64,000 nucleotides of DNA from a bacterium. Lineage in GTDB: Bacteria; Bacillota; Bacilli; Lactobacillales; Streptococcaceae. A model generated the notes under the pieces. It made no database searches, was not told where the DNA came from, and saw only the letters and a program-made list of their open reading frames with translations. Positions 28,232-40,200 of the stretch are shown here, piece after piece. The DNA is taken from positions 1 to 64,000 of the forward strand of contig CAJNCS010000009.1 of NCBI GenBank assembly GCA_905221325.1, given 5' to 3'. How positions within the stretch are numbered: the stretch's first letter is position 1; every line of letters starts with the position of its first letter. The translations under genes and the position numbers were made by a program.

Positions 28232-28260
28232 AAAAAAACCGCAAGCCTGAGCCTGCGGTT
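28232..28260 (-). terminator. Terminator of the phage late operon
   Basis: On the minus strand AACCGCA ... TGCGGTT with inner GGC/GCC pairing, followed by TTTTTTTG. It ends the long head-tail-lysis transcript after the endolysin. Confidence 0.9.
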
Positions 28261-28291
28261 AGTTTAAGAAGAAAAATAGAATCTCCTTTCT

Positions 28292-29179
28292 TTATTTTGT
28301 AGTGATGAGCCCATCAGGCTCAATGTTAAAGGCTTCTTTATCGGCCATGCGACCATCAGGAAGCAGCATGTAGTATCCGCCATTGTAAGGCACAAATGTG
28401 TTCGATTTCATATCGCCGTTGACAGCATCCAGGTAATACCATTTTTCATAGTATTTAACCCAACCAGTCTGCATAGAGCCATCACGGTTGAAGTAATACC
28501 ATTTGCCATTGATTTTCTTCCAAGATGTGGCCATATAGCCATCCTTGTCGAACCAATACCATTTGCCGTCTGTGTGCTTGAGCCAACGTTCAGAATACAT
28601 GTATCCACGACTGTCGAAGTAGAACCATGATTTGTTTTCTTCAATGTACTCAAATTGGTCTTTTGGATAAGAGCCATTTGCACGAACCCACCAATAGCCT
28701 GTGTCATTCTTTTGCCAACCTGTCTTGACTTCTTCGGCAGTTGCAGATGGATTAGTCAGACGATACACATAGTAGTAAGGTCGTCCTGCATAGAGCCAAA
28801 TATCGTCGTGGTCATTCACTGTGATGCCGTCAAAACGATAGTTACAGTGGATAATGTTATCACTATCCACGAAAATACCAGTATGGCCACCTGCTCCACT
28901 AGAATATCCACGACGCCCCCAGATGAAGATATCCCCACGTTCAGCATCCCACGGCTGATTTTCTGTGATGAGTTCATATCCGTTCTTAATAAGCCAGTCA
29001 TGCTCATACTCAGTATTGACCGCCCATCCAGCGGATACAGCTCCAGCACTCGTCAAAGCGTAGTAGATCGAACTTGAGCAATCGTAAGAGTCAGGTCCAT
29101 TGCGGTCATCCATACTATAAGATACTTGACCTTGTCGTGCACGCATCCAAGCGATAGCTGTTTCAATGTTTACTGCCAT
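28292..29179 (-). CDS. Phage endolysin: Pal-like N-acetylmuramoyl-L-alanine amidase with choline-binding repeats
   Basis: A 295-residue lysis enzyme. The N-terminal domain (about 1-145) belongs to the amidase-5/NlpC-P60-like group and strongly resembles Pal of pneumococcal phage Dp-1: [15 protein letters not shown], catalytic Cys34 in [13 protein letters not shown] and His in [19 protein letters not shown]. The C-terminal half has about six choline-binding repeats of the W-x-WF/YF type ([20 protein letters not shown]). Such repeats anchor to phosphocholine on teichoic acids, so the host envelope must carry choline. AAAGGGG before the ATG at 29179 decides the start against a GTG/ATG-rich extension. 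Overlaps nothing but sits 2 nt from the holin gene. Confidence 0.96.
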   Translation of the reverse strand: MAVNIETAIAWMRARQGQVSYSMDDRNGPDSYDCSSSIYYALTSAGAVSAGWAVNTEYEHDWLIKNGYELITENQPWDAERGDIFIWGRRGYSSGAGGHTGIFVDSDNIIHCNYRFDGITVNDHDDIWLYAGRPYYYVYRLTNPSATAEEVKTGWQKNDTGYWWVRANGSYPKDQFEYIEENKSWFYFDSRGYMYSERWLKHTDGKWYWFDKDGYMATSWKKINGKWYYFNRDGSMQTGWVKYYEKWYYLDAVNGDMKSNTFVPYNGGYYMLLPDGRMADKEAFNIEPDGLITTK

Positions 29180-29181
29180 AA

Positions 29182-29514
29182 TCATTCCCCTTTCCAAGCG
29201 TCATTCATCTGTTTAACAGCTGACTCGACAAATGTATCAAGGTCACGATCAGTCATGCTGATGTTATATTTGCTAAGCTCAGCACGGATTTTCGTGCGTG
29301 CTTGCTCCAGCTTCTCTTCGCCCTTATATCCAGTTTCGGCTGCGACTTGCTCCACTGCATTGACTGCGTTTTTAGCCAAGATTTCAACAATCTTGATAGT
29401 TTTCTCTCCACCTTTTCGCAAAAGGTAATCTTTTACTGCTTTGATGATACTGCCTGTGGCTACTGCTAAAAAGCCTGTAGCAAATGCAATAATGATTTCG
29501 TTAAATTGTGACAT
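29182..29514 (-). CDS. Phage holin, LL-H family type
   Basis: A 110-residue protein with one N-terminal membrane helix ([19 protein letters not shown]) followed by a long charged helical region ([20 protein letters not shown]). This is the pattern of LL-H-type holins found beside Pal/LytA-type lysins. It lies directly upstream of the endolysin and downstream of a second holin, so the two membrane proteins probably time lysis together. Confidence 0.85.
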   Translation of the reverse strand: MSQFNEIIIAFATGFLAVATGSIIKAVKDYLLRKGGEKTIKIVEILAKNAVNAVEQVAAETGYKGEEKLEQARTKIRAELSKYNISMTDRDLDTFVESAVKQMNDAWKGE

Positions 29515-29517
29515 GTG

Positions 29518-29934
29518 TTATTCTCCTTTGTTTTTATCTTCGTCTTTCTCAATCAATCGCTGAAACGCTTTTAAAATTGGCTGAAAAAGAGTGACATTTC
29601 CTTTTAGTTTGCGGTAATTTTCAATGAGTGATTGAAAAGTAAATGCGATGTATCCGAGATAGATCGAGTACAAGAATGCGAATCCTGTCTTCTCAGGTAA
29701 GAGCACGGACATTGGGATAAGGATCATTAGCAAGAGGACCCCTAGAATTTTGCGAAGAAGTCCGTTGATGCCGATTTTACTCTTGTACTCGATGTCAGGG
29801 TTGACAATAGCCGCAATCGTTCCTGTCACAAAATCAATGATTTCCATTGAGACAATCAATGCCAGGGCGTACAAAACCAGACCATCTTCAGTCTGGACGA
29901 CACTTCTTAAAAAATTGAAAAATTCGATTTGCAT
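29518..29934 (-). CDS. Phage holin, phi-LC3/Cph1 (holin_4) family type
   Basis: A 138-residue membrane protein with about four spans; characteristic text is LALIVSMEIIDFVTGTIAAI, then SKIGINGLLRKILGVLLLMI. The family forms lysis pores. It is the first of the two holin genes in the lysis cassette. Acidic and lysine-rich C-terminus (IEKDEDKNKGE). Confidence 0.85.
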   Translation of the reverse strand: MQIEFFNFLRSVVQTEDGLVLYALALIVSMEIIDFVTGTIAAIVNPDIEYKSKIGINGLLRKILGVLLLMILIPMSVLLPEKTGFAFLYSIYLGYIAFTFQSLIENYRKLKGNVTLFQPILKAFQRLIEKDEDKNKGE

Positions 29935-29943
29935 ATATCCTCC

Positions 29944-30549
29944 TTAATCGATACGTGGCATGACCACAGTCAACACGCCTTGTTGTAGCATTTCAGCAAG
30001 TGACTGTTCTTTCCATGTGTAACCTTCTGTCGGCTGCATTTGGAACTTAAAGATAGTCTTGGTTCCACTCGGCCATTTCGGATTCGTATCAAACGGATAA
30101 GGCATAGCCACGATGTCGCCATTTGCATAGCGTGTGCTCTTCGCAAGTGGCTTGATGAACCCTGCCACTTTATTATAAGCATGAGTAGGCATGCCCCCGT
30201 TTTGAGAAATGGCTAGAGCAATCAAGACCTCAGTGATAGCTGAGACTGTGTCCAGATTTTCCTTATTCTCAGTGGTAGCTTGCTCCACCTTGGCTGCCAT
30301 TTCCTTGTTTTGCTTGAGCTGCGCTTCTACCTGATTAAATTTCTCTTTCTCAGCACGTTGAGGGAAATTCTCCTGATAAAGAGCCTCTAGGGCCAGCTCG
30401 AAAAGCTCGGTATTAGACAAACCGATTTTGTCAGCTGGTAAAAAGACGGGCACATAAGCACCGTCTGAGTTGACTAGCGTGACTTTGGTGGTGGACGCTG
30501 TTCCGCTGCCGTCATATTCCAAGGACTTTGTCCCGTATTCTAGTTTCAT
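29944..30549 (-). CDS. DUF1366 phage protein
   Basis: A 201-residue protein found at this position (after tail genes, before holins) in many streptococcal phages. It has an N-terminal beta-rich part (KLEYGTKSLEYDGSGTASTT), a coiled-coil middle (EKFNQVEAQLKQNKEMAAKV) and a C-terminal beta domain. Role unknown; it may be a virion or lysis-timing component. AAAGGAGG precedes the ATG. Confidence 0.8.
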   Translation of the reverse strand: MKLEYGTKSLEYDGSGTASTTKVTLVNSDGAYVPVFLPADKIGLSNTELFELALEALYQENFPQRAEKEKFNQVEAQLKQNKEMAAKVEQATTENKENLDTVSAITEVLIALAISQNGGMPTHAYNKVAGFIKPLAKSTRYANGDIVAMPYPFDTNPKWPSGTKTIFKFQMQPTEGYTWKEQSLAEMLQQGVLTVVMPRID

Positions 30550-30561
30550 ATTTCCTCCTTT

Positions 30562-32574
30562 TTAAATTTTGAATGAAACATTATCGAAATTGAGCCAAGT
30601 GGCGTCAACGTTTTTTCTTACAACTATTTCTCCCGATGTTAAAATGCATAAAACCGCGACTGTAAAATCATCGTTGAGCGCAAAAACGTAAGTTGAATGT
30701 AACGGTCTAAATCCCACTGGTAATTGAGCTATAACCGTTCCGTAAGCTGTCTTTCCTTTCGTCCCAACTCCACGCAAATACACCACTCCATCGAACGTTT
30801 TTGAGTATTGCACATCATTGTATTGCTGATGATGTTGCCATCCATTTTGCAATGGTAGATTTTGCCAGGCTGTATTTTGAGTTATCCTTGAAATATCATC
30901 TTGTGTTGCAAGTTTCTTCCAAGCGTTCCAAGTCCCGTTTGTTTTTGAACGAACAGAAACTACTTGCCCTGAGAAGTCATAAGCTACTTGAACTACCCAA
31001 TTATCATTATGTTTCAAAACTTGAACATGTTTCCAACCATTGCCACCTTGAGGAGAATTTGATAGATTGTAGCCCATGTATTGACCTGAATCTGTGTAGT
31101 TATTCCAATCAATCTCGGCGCTCAAGGAGTTTCCTCCGTTTTTTGTCAACTGATGTTGTTGTATCGGCTTGTTGTCTGCGTAGATGTTGCCCCTAACATC
31201 TAGAGCGCCTTGCTCACGGATTTTGTTGACCCCTACTCCTGACCTATCATAAGACAAAACCACGCTCTCCGTAGGCACATTGACCATGAACTCTGTTCTG
31301 GTGAATTTATCCTCAAGTGTACCAATAACAACCCAAGACTGATTAGCTAGGTAGTTCCCTGCAAGATTAGCCTGCGAATTGGTCAAGTTTGAGATACTTG
31401 TCCAGGAACCAGTGGCTGGTCCTGTGTCTACTTGAAAGTTAGTAGTCCCAAGCCTTGCGACCTTGAAAGTCAGCGACATTGTGTTTTTCTGACTACCTGA
31501 GACAGTCAAAGGCGCTACTTTGGCGTTTCTTGTGACTGTCAAAGTGCTAGAGGTTGAGCCTGTTCTGGCTATACTAAAACTTAAAGCTGGAGCAAAATAC
31601 TCAAGCACGGTTACAGATACCTCTTTAGTATCCGACCATCTGCCACGGCTATCTGAGACACTCACTCTGATTTTGATGGTGCCGTGATAGTTCATAATGC
31701 CCAGACTTCCACCGTTTGAACTTGTGGACTGGTTTTTGCCAATAATCTCAGCATAATATCCAGTGATAGACGAGCCGTAAGAGCCGACTGCGCCATTAAA
31801 CGCTACTTTGATGTTAGATATTACCTGGATGAACGTGTTTCCGTTTGGGATAAGGTTCTGAGCAGCACCGTTTATGTCCGACAGGGAAACTCCTGTAAAT
31901 GTGGGTTTTACATTTGCTGGCACGCTTGCCGTGAATGTAGTGGACTGTGTTCCAGTCTTGGTAGAGCCTGAGTAGGTATCTACATAGACTGTCCCAGTCC
32001 CACTTGCGGAATTTGGGATGTCATTGGCAAAGTCAAGAGGGATCGTCCACGTTGTGGATGTGTCTACATTCGTTGCAATCGTTCCACTCTTACCAGCCCA
32101 GGAATAGCGCACCGTATGCTTGAAACTGGAGCTTTGACGGTTAATGGTGATAGTAACCGAACTACCAATAACTCCAGCGCTCACGCTTACAGAGCTAGAG
32201 CGTGGTATAGTCGTCAGGCTAAGACTTGCTGATACTGTGATAGTCCCATGCAGGCCATTATTCGGATTGAACGTGCATGATATAGGTAAGGTCTTAGTCC
32301 CATCCGCATTGTGGCTGATTGTACTTGACCCACTAGCAAGAGTGTACTCCTCGCCTGATGTTTCCCACGTTGGGTAGCTGTAATGCACGTTTCGACCGTC
32401 TAAATTGAGAGACAAAGTACTGTCTCCTTGATGGTTATGAGTGTAATAGGCGCCTGTACGACTGACTGTCATCCTCCAGTTGACGGTTGATGTGTTAGCT
32501 GTGATACTCTGAGAGCCTTGGTCTACATAAACATTGAGATACAAGCTCCCACTTGAGTTACTAAATTTAGCCAT
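30562..32574 (-). CDS. DUF859 phage tail/baseplate protein
   Basis: A 670-residue structural protein. The N-terminus (FSNSSGSLYLNVYVDQGSQS) and the following Ser/Thr-rich beta-sandwich repeats are typical of the DUF859 family, which occurs as minor structural protein in streptococcal siphophages. The C-terminal 200 residues (WNNYTDSGQYMGYNLSNSP; YDVQYSKTFDGVVYLRGVG is similar) look like a receptor-binding tip domain with pyocin-knob-like sequence. It probably contacts the host wall. Confidence 0.83.
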   Translation of the reverse strand: MAKFSNSSGSLYLNVYVDQGSQSITANTSTVNWRMTVSRTGAYYTHNHQGDSTLSLNLDGRNVHYSYPTWETSGEEYTLASGSSTISHNADGTKTLPISCTFNPNNGLHGTITVSASLSLTTIPRSSSVSVSAGVIGSSVTITINRQSSSFKHTVRYSWAGKSGTIATNVDTSTTWTIPLDFANDIPNSASGTGTVYVDTYSGSTKTGTQSTTFTASVPANVKPTFTGVSLSDINGAAQNLIPNGNTFIQVISNIKVAFNGAVGSYGSSITGYYAEIIGKNQSTSSNGGSLGIMNYHGTIKIRVSVSDSRGRWSDTKEVSVTVLEYFAPALSFSIARTGSTSSTLTVTRNAKVAPLTVSGSQKNTMSLTFKVARLGTTNFQVDTGPATGSWTSISNLTNSQANLAGNYLANQSWVVIGTLEDKFTRTEFMVNVPTESVVLSYDRSGVGVNKIREQGALDVRGNIYADNKPIQQHQLTKNGGNSLSAEIDWNNYTDSGQYMGYNLSNSPQGGNGWKHVQVLKHNDNWVVQVAYDFSGQVVSVRSKTNGTWNAWKKLATQDDISRITQNTAWQNLPLQNGWQHHQQYNDVQYSKTFDGVVYLRGVGTKGKTAYGTVIAQLPVGFRPLHSTYVFALNDDFTVAVLCILTSGEIVVRKNVDATWLNFDNVSFKI

Positions 32575-32585
32575 TTTACTCCTTT

Positions 32586-35500
32586 TTATCCTACATAACG
32601 AATGACGTTCATGTCAGGGTTGATATGATATTGTTCCTCTCTAAAACGTCCAATCTGGATTGTTTTAGAGAAAATACCATTCTCGATATGAATGACCCCT
32701 TGTGAAATATACATGACCTCAACCCCTGCTGAATACATTGAAATTCGTCCGTTAGGATTGAACATCATGCTAGAGCTACCGTCATTCTTACCAATCACAA
32801 GCCCCTCATTTGAGGAACTCATATAGGTATCGATGAAATTCCAGCGGTCAGACAATTCTCCCAAATCTTTGGCAATGTTAGAAACACGCTGACTAGCTGA
32901 AATCAAATCTTTTTCAGCTCGTGCTCTTGCGCTCTCGTTTGCGTTGACAAAGTCCTTATAAGCCTTTATCCAGTTATCAAGCGTATCAGCGCTAGCCTTG
33001 GCCTCAAGTTCAGCCTGGATAATTCCAGCTTTCTCATTTAAAGCGTTCAGTTGCTCCTGAGTAAGGACTTGGTTTGCCTTGGAGTCAATATCAGCTTGCA
33101 CATCCTCTGGAGCTGGCGACCAATCTGTTTTGACAGTCCCGCGCTCTAGCTTGATTTTCAGATTGGTGTCACGATTATCAAAACCAATACTGATTTTTGT
33201 CGGTTCTTGAACTGAGAATTTTTCAATTAAATACCCATTTTCAGGCAAATATCTCGTTGTATACTTCTGAAAAACATTATTTTTGTTAAAAGTAGTCCAT
33301 CCTACCCATATTTTAGCGGTTCCCCAAGCTTGAATAATATAATCTACATTTGGTTTTAACAAAATAAACTGGCTTGTATCATAGTTTTTATCATCAACTA
33401 TGACGCCCCTGTTATTATAAAATTTGCCTCTATGACGATTATTTAGATACAGTAAGTTGCCTGCGCCGACTTCAATTTTCGCCCAACGATCAGCCCATTT
33501 GTACTTAGTTTTATCTGAGCTATCAGGCCTCTCATAATCTGAATAATGACCAAAATAACGCTGTCCGTTATCTGTCATTGTCAAACCAGAACCATCCGCA
33601 TTGTCAGAATATGCAAAGTGAACATAAGGTGTTCTTCCATCTGCCCCTGGCTTACCTGGTAGCCCATCAGCGCCATCACGACCACGCCATCTCGTCCAGC
33701 GATAGTCAGCAGGATTGACGCTGTCAGTTGAGTTGAAATCAATATAGACCCCTACATAGGCCTTGTCATCGTTAGTCTGGCTAAATCCACTACCTGAAAC
33801 AGTATCAGCGTAGGCAATGTGAGTGTACTGTGTACGTCCGTCAGCTCCTTTAGGTCCAGGGAGGCCTTGGTCACCTTTTGGACCTTGTAAACCTTGGAGC
33901 CCTTGGAGTCCACGGTCTCCCTTTTCGCCTTTTTCTCCACGATCTCCTTTTGGACCAGGGTCCCCTTTCGGTCCTGTATCCCCTTTTTGACCTTGCAGGC
34001 CATCTGATGTATTGATAAGCGTTAACTGCTCGGACGCTACCTCTTTGTTATCAATCCATGCAGAAACAGTCAAAACCATCTTTTGGTTGATGTCAGAGGC
34101 TCGAACAATGTAATTAGAGCTTGTAGCTTTGATTTCGCCATCTACAACCCAGCGCCAGCCACTATTGATAACCTTGTTACCTTTCATGAGGGTAGGAGTC
34201 ACAATCGTCTGACCTTGACCGTTTTTAAAGGCTATACCGTTATCAGTAGCAAGTTTGATAGTGTAGGGCTTGGATGCTTCGAAAAGTCGCTCAAAGGCGG
34301 CTTGAATGCCATCTGATAGCTTACTCTCTAGAGCCTTAAAATTCGCAAAAGTAGTCTTATTACTTGCCGGATTTGTAAAGCTGATTTTCTGTTCGGTAAC
34401 TCGTGCTTTTACTATTAAAGCTGGACTAAAACCATCATCATAAATCTGGATCGTGTCCCCGATTTCTACGTCCACAAAGCCATCTACTTCATAGGTAATG
34501 GCTGGGTAGCAATGCTGCTTTAACTTCAGGTAAGCAAGCCGCCTCAATTCATTTGGCTCGTCTGTGTCAAAGTCGAAGTCTCGTCTTGTCCACTGGTCCT
34601 CAGCTGTTGCTGAAGTAAAAGTCGAGGGATAGAGTTGCATGGATAAAGGGGCGTACAGTTGTTGCCCCCTTTGATAGAACTCTAATTCTCCCCTCTCGTT
34701 TTTGATAGACCAATCTCCCAAGTTTTCAATGGTCAGAACCTCTTTTTCGGGCTCGGTTTCTTTCTCTTTTTTCTTAGGAGGTTTTATGATCCGTTTCTCT
34801 GTATTCGAAGGTCCGCCTTTCTGACTAGTTGTAACCGTCTGCTCAATCGAACCATCAGAGCGAGTTGTTGTCGTTGTAGTGATTCGTGTTTTATCAGCTA
34901 ATTTTGTGACTTTCGTATGGACAATAGTCTTGCTCTTTGTCCCGTCTGGAGCTGTCCGAATGATAGTTTCAGTTGTCGATCCGTCCGAATTTTTGACTCT
35001 TCGACTTGAAACGTGACGCTCCCCGCTGTCTTCAGCCTCAACAGTCGGCATTTTGCCGGTTGGCCGGATTGTATTGAAAACACCTGTCTTATCCACTTTC
35101 CGGGTGATAGAGCTAATATTTTTACCATATTTCAAAAACACATCATTCCTGATGCGACCAACTCCTTGGTGTGTATCGTCGTGTTCGTGATATATATTTA
35201 CAATAAATTTCTTAAGCGTGCTATCTGCTTTTAATTGTGTGTCAAATTCAATCTCAGCATTGAATTGTTTCGCAAGATTAAGCAAACGAGCGAGTTTTGT
35301 TTCTTGCGTCGTCCACTCAATGATGCGTTGTTTATCTGAAATCTCGTTAATTCCAATAGTGAGATGAGCATAGTTCAATAAAGCCATCTCTTGGCAATAT
35401 TCTGCAAAAGTCATTGCTCTCGTAGCCTTGTATGGATTTACTAACTCATTGATCAATTCAAGATTAAGATTCTCACAATAGCATTTGATTGTCTGCTCAT

Positions 35501-35765
35501 TTTCCTCCACTGACATCACATTAAAGAGGTAGGTGCGCCCATTGTATCGGAATGACACCCAAGCACGCTCGTTTAGATGTTGGTAGGCCTTTGATAAAGC
35601 TGTATCTGATTGAATTGCTTTCTTAAAGACTGTAAACTCAAATGTTGAGGACCCTGTTGGCATGTCTCTTGACCAAGTATCGTTATAATAATTAAGCGTG
35701 TTCTGCTTACTATTATCAACAAAAGCAACCTTTTGCAAGTTTGCATCATGAATCGTTAAAAGCAT
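32586..35765 (-). CDS. Tail protein with tail-endopeptidase N-terminus and collagen-like repeats (Tal/fibre)
   Basis: A 1059-residue tail tip protein. The first 350 residues resemble the N-terminal Tal/gp18-type baseplate hub ([20 protein letters not shown]). A Thr/Lys-rich linker follows (about 230-330). A Gly-x-y collagen-like block spans about 593-643 ([20 protein letters not shown]) with a second short one near 692-708. The last 350 residues include a carbohydrate-binding-like module and a coiled coil. The ATG at 35765 has AAAGGTGG upstream; an in-frame GTG three codons earlier overlaps the Shine-Dalgarno. Overlaps the Dit stop by one base. Probably the adsorption fibre. Confidence 0.85.
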   Translation of the reverse strand: MLLTIHDANLQKVAFVDNSKQNTLNYYNDTWSRDMPTGSSTFEFTVFKKAIQSDTALSKAYQHLNERAWVSFRYNGRTYLFNVMSVEENEQTIKCYCENLNLELINELVNPYKATRAMTFAEYCQEMALLNYAHLTIGINEISDKQRIIEWTTQETKLARLLNLAKQFNAEIEFDTQLKADSTLKKFIVNIYHEHDDTHQGVGRIRNDVFLKYGKNISSITRKVDKTGVFNTIRPTGKMPTVEAEDSGERHVSSRRVKNSDGSTTETIIRTAPDGTKSKTIVHTKVTKLADKTRITTTTTTRSDGSIEQTVTTSQKGGPSNTEKRIIKPPKKKEKETEPEKEVLTIENLGDWSIKNERGELEFYQRGQQLYAPLSMQLYPSTFTSATAEDQWTRRDFDFDTDEPNELRRLAYLKLKQHCYPAITYEVDGFVDVEIGDTIQIYDDGFSPALIVKARVTEQKISFTNPASNKTTFANFKALESKLSDGIQAAFERLFEASKPYTIKLATDNGIAFKNGQGQTIVTPTLMKGNKVINSGWRWVVDGEIKATSSNYIVRASDINQKMVLTVSAWIDNKEVASEQLTLINTSDGLQGQKGDTGPKGDPGPKGDRGEKGEKGDRGLQGLQGLQGPKGDQGLPGPKGADGRTQYTHIAYADTVSGSGFSQTNDDKAYVGVYIDFNSTDSVNPADYRWTRWRGRDGADGLPGKPGADGRTPYVHFAYSDNADGSGLTMTDNGQRYFGHYSDYERPDSSDKTKYKWADRWAKIEVGAGNLLYLNNRHRGKFYNNRGVIVDDKNYDTSQFILLKPNVDYIIQAWGTAKIWVGWTTFNKNNVFQKYTTRYLPENGYLIEKFSVQEPTKISIGFDNRDTNLKIKLERGTVKTDWSPAPEDVQADIDSKANQVLTQEQLNALNEKAGIIQAELEAKASADTLDNWIKAYKDFVNANESARARAEKDLISASQRVSNIAKDLGELSDRWNFIDTYMSSSNEGLVIGKNDGSSSMMFNPNGRISMYSAGVEVMYISQGVIHIENGIFSKTIQIGRFREEQYHINPDMNVIRYVG

Positions 35766-37267
35766 TATAGCCACCTTTCTTCAAATTCAATGGTTACAGT
35801 AGGCTTGGTCTTGACCCAGCTTGAGTAATAGACCTCAAGTTGACTCTTTCCTGGAGGGATACTCAAAAATTTTGAACCCTGGACAACATCTGCGGCCCTC
35901 TCAATGCCATCCACTGTGACTGAATTGTTCTCGCTATTTAACGTAAGGTTTGACCCCATAGGATAGCGGTTAGGAATATCCCTTGAAGCTTGTACAAAAT
36001 CTTTGCGATACAACAACTCATCAAGATACAAGTGCGGGATAATTACCTTCCCGTGAAAAGCACCTATCGTCACATGGACCTTAGCTGACTTTTTACCTTC
36101 TATTTCAGGAACGATAAAATTATAGTATGAGCCGTTGTAGTAAACTTGAACTTTCTCATCATTTCTCTTGAGCTCAAACTGCCCTCTTGTTTTTGCAAAA
36201 GGATTTTTATTTTTATCGCTAGAGGAGTCAAATTCCAAAGTTTTTAAGAAATTGTATCCACCAGCGTTGTCAGTAGCAAAGACATTAAACCCACAGTATA
36301 AGCCGTTATAGCGCTTGTAAGTTTCAACACCATACAAAAACTGCCCATTGGTGTCAGATACAGCTACTTTAATAAACCCACATTGAGTAATTGATTCTAA
36401 CTGATAAACCAGCTTGCAAAAAATATAGTCATCAAGTGAGCCTTTCTCTCCCGTTGAGTCAGCAGGGATCTCCCATGAGAGCCCTGCTGCGTAGTTTGTA
36501 TCTGTTATGCCATTAGACTGCTCTCTTAGCTTGACACGTTTCTTGCCATCTACTGTAACTAGCTCAGATGTTCCAGTTATGTTATCCCATTTGCTATTGG
36601 TTATTGAGCTATTTTTAATCGCTCTAGCAAAACCATCAGCGATTTTGTCCCCCCTAAAGTCAAGCAAGACCTCAGATCGTTTAACTATCTCAGCATCAAT
36701 CTCCTTAGGGTCTCCGACCTCAAGAGCTCCGCTAATGTTGACAAGGCCGATGTAGCCATTCTCAGCATTGTGTTTGATTTTAACGATTGGAAATGCACTC
36801 TCTGTGCCATTATTTGTAAGATCAAACACCATCTTTCCTGCTTCGCTAGTTGCGTTTTTGTCGCTATCAAATCGCTTATAGGCTGAACTATGAGCCACAC
36901 CATCAGGAATGATGAACCTAATAGAGCCGTTTGAACGTCTCCCGCTTGCCTCTTGCATAGGGATATCATCAATTACCGTGGCCAGATAATACTTGTCTGG
37001 TTCATCTGAAAAGGTCAACTCTTTAGGACTATCAACATTAAAAATACCCGCAAGCTTATGCTTGAGGGTATTTCTGTCTTCAGACCAGATGGAAAAGTCT
37101 ACCTTGATATATTTTGCATCAATAGTTTGTTGCTGAACATTCACGCCAATTCTTGGGGCATGGTCGATAGAGATAGAGCGATTGTTTCCAATATCTCGTT
37201 GGATGTCATGGATTTCAATAAGCTCTCGTAAATCTGTTTTATTAAAACGCATAGTCACTTCGCTCAT
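35765..37267 (-). CDS. Distal tail protein (Dit-like, phage tail family)
   Basis: A 500-residue protein joining tail tube and tip. The N-terminal 150 residues show the siphovirus Dit/tail-component fold ([39 protein letters not shown]). An extra C-terminal galectin- or carbohydrate-binding-like region (about 230-420, with [20 protein letters not shown]) marks it as an evolved Dit. It overlaps the tape-measure stop and sits before the fibre gene, the standard order. Confidence 0.85.
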   Translation of the reverse strand: MSEVTMRFNKTDLRELIEIHDIQRDIGNNRSISIDHAPRIGVNVQQQTIDAKYIKVDFSIWSEDRNTLKHKLAGIFNVDSPKELTFSDEPDKYYLATVIDDIPMQEASGRRSNGSIRFIIPDGVAHSSAYKRFDSDKNATSEAGKMVFDLTNNGTESAFPIVKIKHNAENGYIGLVNISGALEVGDPKEIDAEIVKRSEVLLDFRGDKIADGFARAIKNSSITNSKWDNITGTSELVTVDGKKRVKLREQSNGITDTNYAAGLSWEIPADSTGEKGSLDDYIFCKLVYQLESITQCGFIKVAVSDTNGQFLYGVETYKRYNGLYCGFNVFATDNAGGYNFLKTLEFDSSSDKNKNPFAKTRGQFELKRNDEKVQVYYNGSYYNFIVPEIEGKKSAKVHVTIGAFHGKVIIPHLYLDELLYRKDFVQASRDIPNRYPMGSNLTLNSENNSVTVDGIERAADVVQGSKFLSIPPGKSQLEVYYSSWVKTKPTVTIEFEERWL

Positions 37268-40200
37268 TCAATCACCCCTTTCATTCTTAGTAGCATTTTC
37301 TCACGCTCTTTCTGAGTTTTAGTAACAATATCCGTAACTTTTGAGCTGTCCAGATAAGCGTTTGTGTCCTTGTTAAGGATAGCAGTAAGCAATTTTTCTA
37401 AACTTGATCTCAGAATCCTCATCTCAGACACGACTTTATCAGTATCTTGCCCATTTTGAACACTTGTAGTTTGAATAGTGATATTACGTTGAGCTTCTTC
37501 CATTTCACGAAGAAATTTCGCATCACTCGGGATACCGATACCAGAAGCATATTTAGGAACACCCATCTCACGCATCAAACGTCTAGTTTTATCAGCTCGC
37601 AAGACTTTAGAACCTCTCGGAAGAGGAAGCAAGACATCCCTGCCTTGAGGAATGAAACTCCGACCATTTGGCAGAGTGACCATTTCCTTGTAATTGCTAT
37701 TTCTTTGGTCGTTGACGATAGCAAGCCCACCAGGGTGATAGTTGGTCCCGTGAGCATGCTTGCTCGCAAAGATATTCGTAAAGAAATCACCAGTAACACT
37801 GTTAATCCAACTTTTAATACCTGAAAGAACACCAGAAGCATTGTCTCGAGCATTGATAGTAACAGTTTTATCCTGAATACCATTTACACCGCTTTTGACC
37901 TCACTAACAGTACCATCGGTACCATTCTTAGCAAGGATATTCACTGGATCATATTGCTTGATAGCATTGATAGCACCGCTCGTCTCATTTCGTACACCGC
38001 CTGTTTGGTCAGCAGCAAACAAATTGATAGGAGCTTCTTGTTTCGGTGAATTAACACTCAAAATAGCACTTCCGACAGCTGCGCCCGTATTATCCACCGC
38101 ATCCAGAGACTTAGTCTCAGCAGATGCGAAATTCCAAGCTGTAATCTTATCGATAGATAACTGGCCGTTGCTCAAAACATTCGTAGGATCAGCTTTAAAA
38201 TCTTTTGTAAACGGTGTAGACGCATTCCAGGTCGTCAGAGTATCAGTTGAGCGAGCGACTGCTTTTCGGACGCTTTCATCATTGGCCAGCAACTCCTTCT
38301 GTTTTGGTTTCAGAGCTTCATAGTTAGACAGAGCCTTTGAGGCTTCCTCCGCCTTGTTCATGATGTCTGTATTCTTCATGAGAAGTTCTTTGACTTCCGC
38401 TGGCATGCTGTTCCATGTTTTAAGATGGGTTTCACTATCAAAGATAGCTTGTAGGCCAGCTTGATTCTTGACAATCACTTGCTTCTCTTCGAGAGTCATG
38501 TCTTTCCATTTACCGGATTCGACAAGAGCCTCTGCAATTGTAGCGCGAGCGTTTGAATTGATTTCCGCAGTCTTAGCAATAAACTGCAATTGTTCCCAAC
38601 CCTCCGCAGATTTAGCAGCCTCTCCGATGACTTCTTTCACATTGGATTTTACTTGGAAATTCCCATTCTTATCAATGTTACCTACCAACAACGACCAGGC
38701 ATCGTTAGCCTCTTTCACTTCCTTGCTCATCTCACTAGTATAGTTGGCAAGGATACTATGCGAATTACCCACTTTTTGAGAGGCTTCAGCAGCTTTCTTT
38801 CCGATTTCTTCATAGGACAGGCCGTATTCCTCCAGAACTTTTTTGGCTTCTTCCCAGTAGTTCCAACTTTGGCCAGTTCGAGCTTTCACCTTATCGTCAA
38901 GATTTCGCATGACTTGATAATACTTACTTCCCAAAGCTTCCATGGTTTGAGTATGGTTTGCTTCTAAAGTCTGCATTTTCTTGTTGTAAGTCTCCTGGTC
39001 GATAGCCTTACCGTCTAACAACTCTTTCAGCTCACTCTTTGAGTTCTCGTAGAGTTTCTTTTCCTCATCAAGCGCTTGTTTTAAAACATCTTTAGTATGC
39101 TTCAATTGCGTTTCATTCAGACTTCTGACATCGCCATTTAAAGCTTGTAAGGCAGCCTTCTGTTGCTCGGCTGACAAGTCCATCATTGAGAGTTTAGCCT
39201 TAATCATCTCGTTCTGATTGTTCAGGATGATTTCTTTCTCCTCTTGAGAGAATTTGCTCGCATCACCATTATGACGTTGATATATCTCATTGATTTGATT
39301 CATCATCGCTTCTGTGTTGCTGACCACCTGAGCATTCTTCTCTTTTGCTTTCGCAATATCTTCTTCACTGAGGCCCCATTTAGCGCCCAATTCTTCCATT
39401 CGTTTGTTGGTCTTATCTGCAGCAGCGGCAATTTCTTCATAGAGCTTTTTAAAGGCTCCAGAGACTTTCTCAGCGCTTCCTGCTGTACTTCCAAAGTTTG
39501 CGACGGCTGTGCTTGTTTCATCAACTGTTTTTTGGAAGTTTCGCAATTCTTCACGCTGAACATCATCTAATGTAGAGCCAAATTCCTCCGCTTTGATACG
39601 AGCCTTATCTTTCTCGTTAGCTAGATAGGCTAGACCACCAGCCAGCAGAACCGTACCTCCGACTAAAAGCCCAACAGGACTCGTCAATCCAGCTAAAGTT
39701 GTCTTGAGTAATCCAGTTTTTCCAGCAGTCTCAGCTACCTGAGTTCCTAGCTCAGCTGCTTCCTTGCCCGCTTTTCCAAGACTTAATCCCTTGGAAAACA
39801 GATCCGCAACCTTACTACCACCTTTAAAGAGATAACCTAATCCCGTTGATGCGTTCCCCAGCATATTCAACAATGGGTAGCCCAAAGCTAGGAAACCACC
39901 AAAACCAAGTACTAACTTCTGTGTACTTTCGGGTGCCTTATCTAACCACTCAATAAACTCATTTGCCTTTTCAAGGAGAGGCGTGAGTAGAGGTAAAAGT
40001 TTCTGACCGATGTTGATTTGAAGCACTTCCAAACTTGACTTAAATCGCTCTACTCCATTTTTAGATGATTTAGACAGCTCATCCGCCAATTTTTTAGTAT
40101 ACCCACGAGCATTTTCAGTTTCCTTAGTAAGATTACGTAACGCATCCCCTCCTTGGTTGATAAGGGCATTCATTCCAGTTTGAGCTTCAACACCAAAGGC

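Noticed and set aside
28408..28707. Other-frame ORFs inside the endolysin and tail genes
   Set aside because: They follow the repeat periodicity of the real genes, have no Shine-Dalgarno and no recognisable product.
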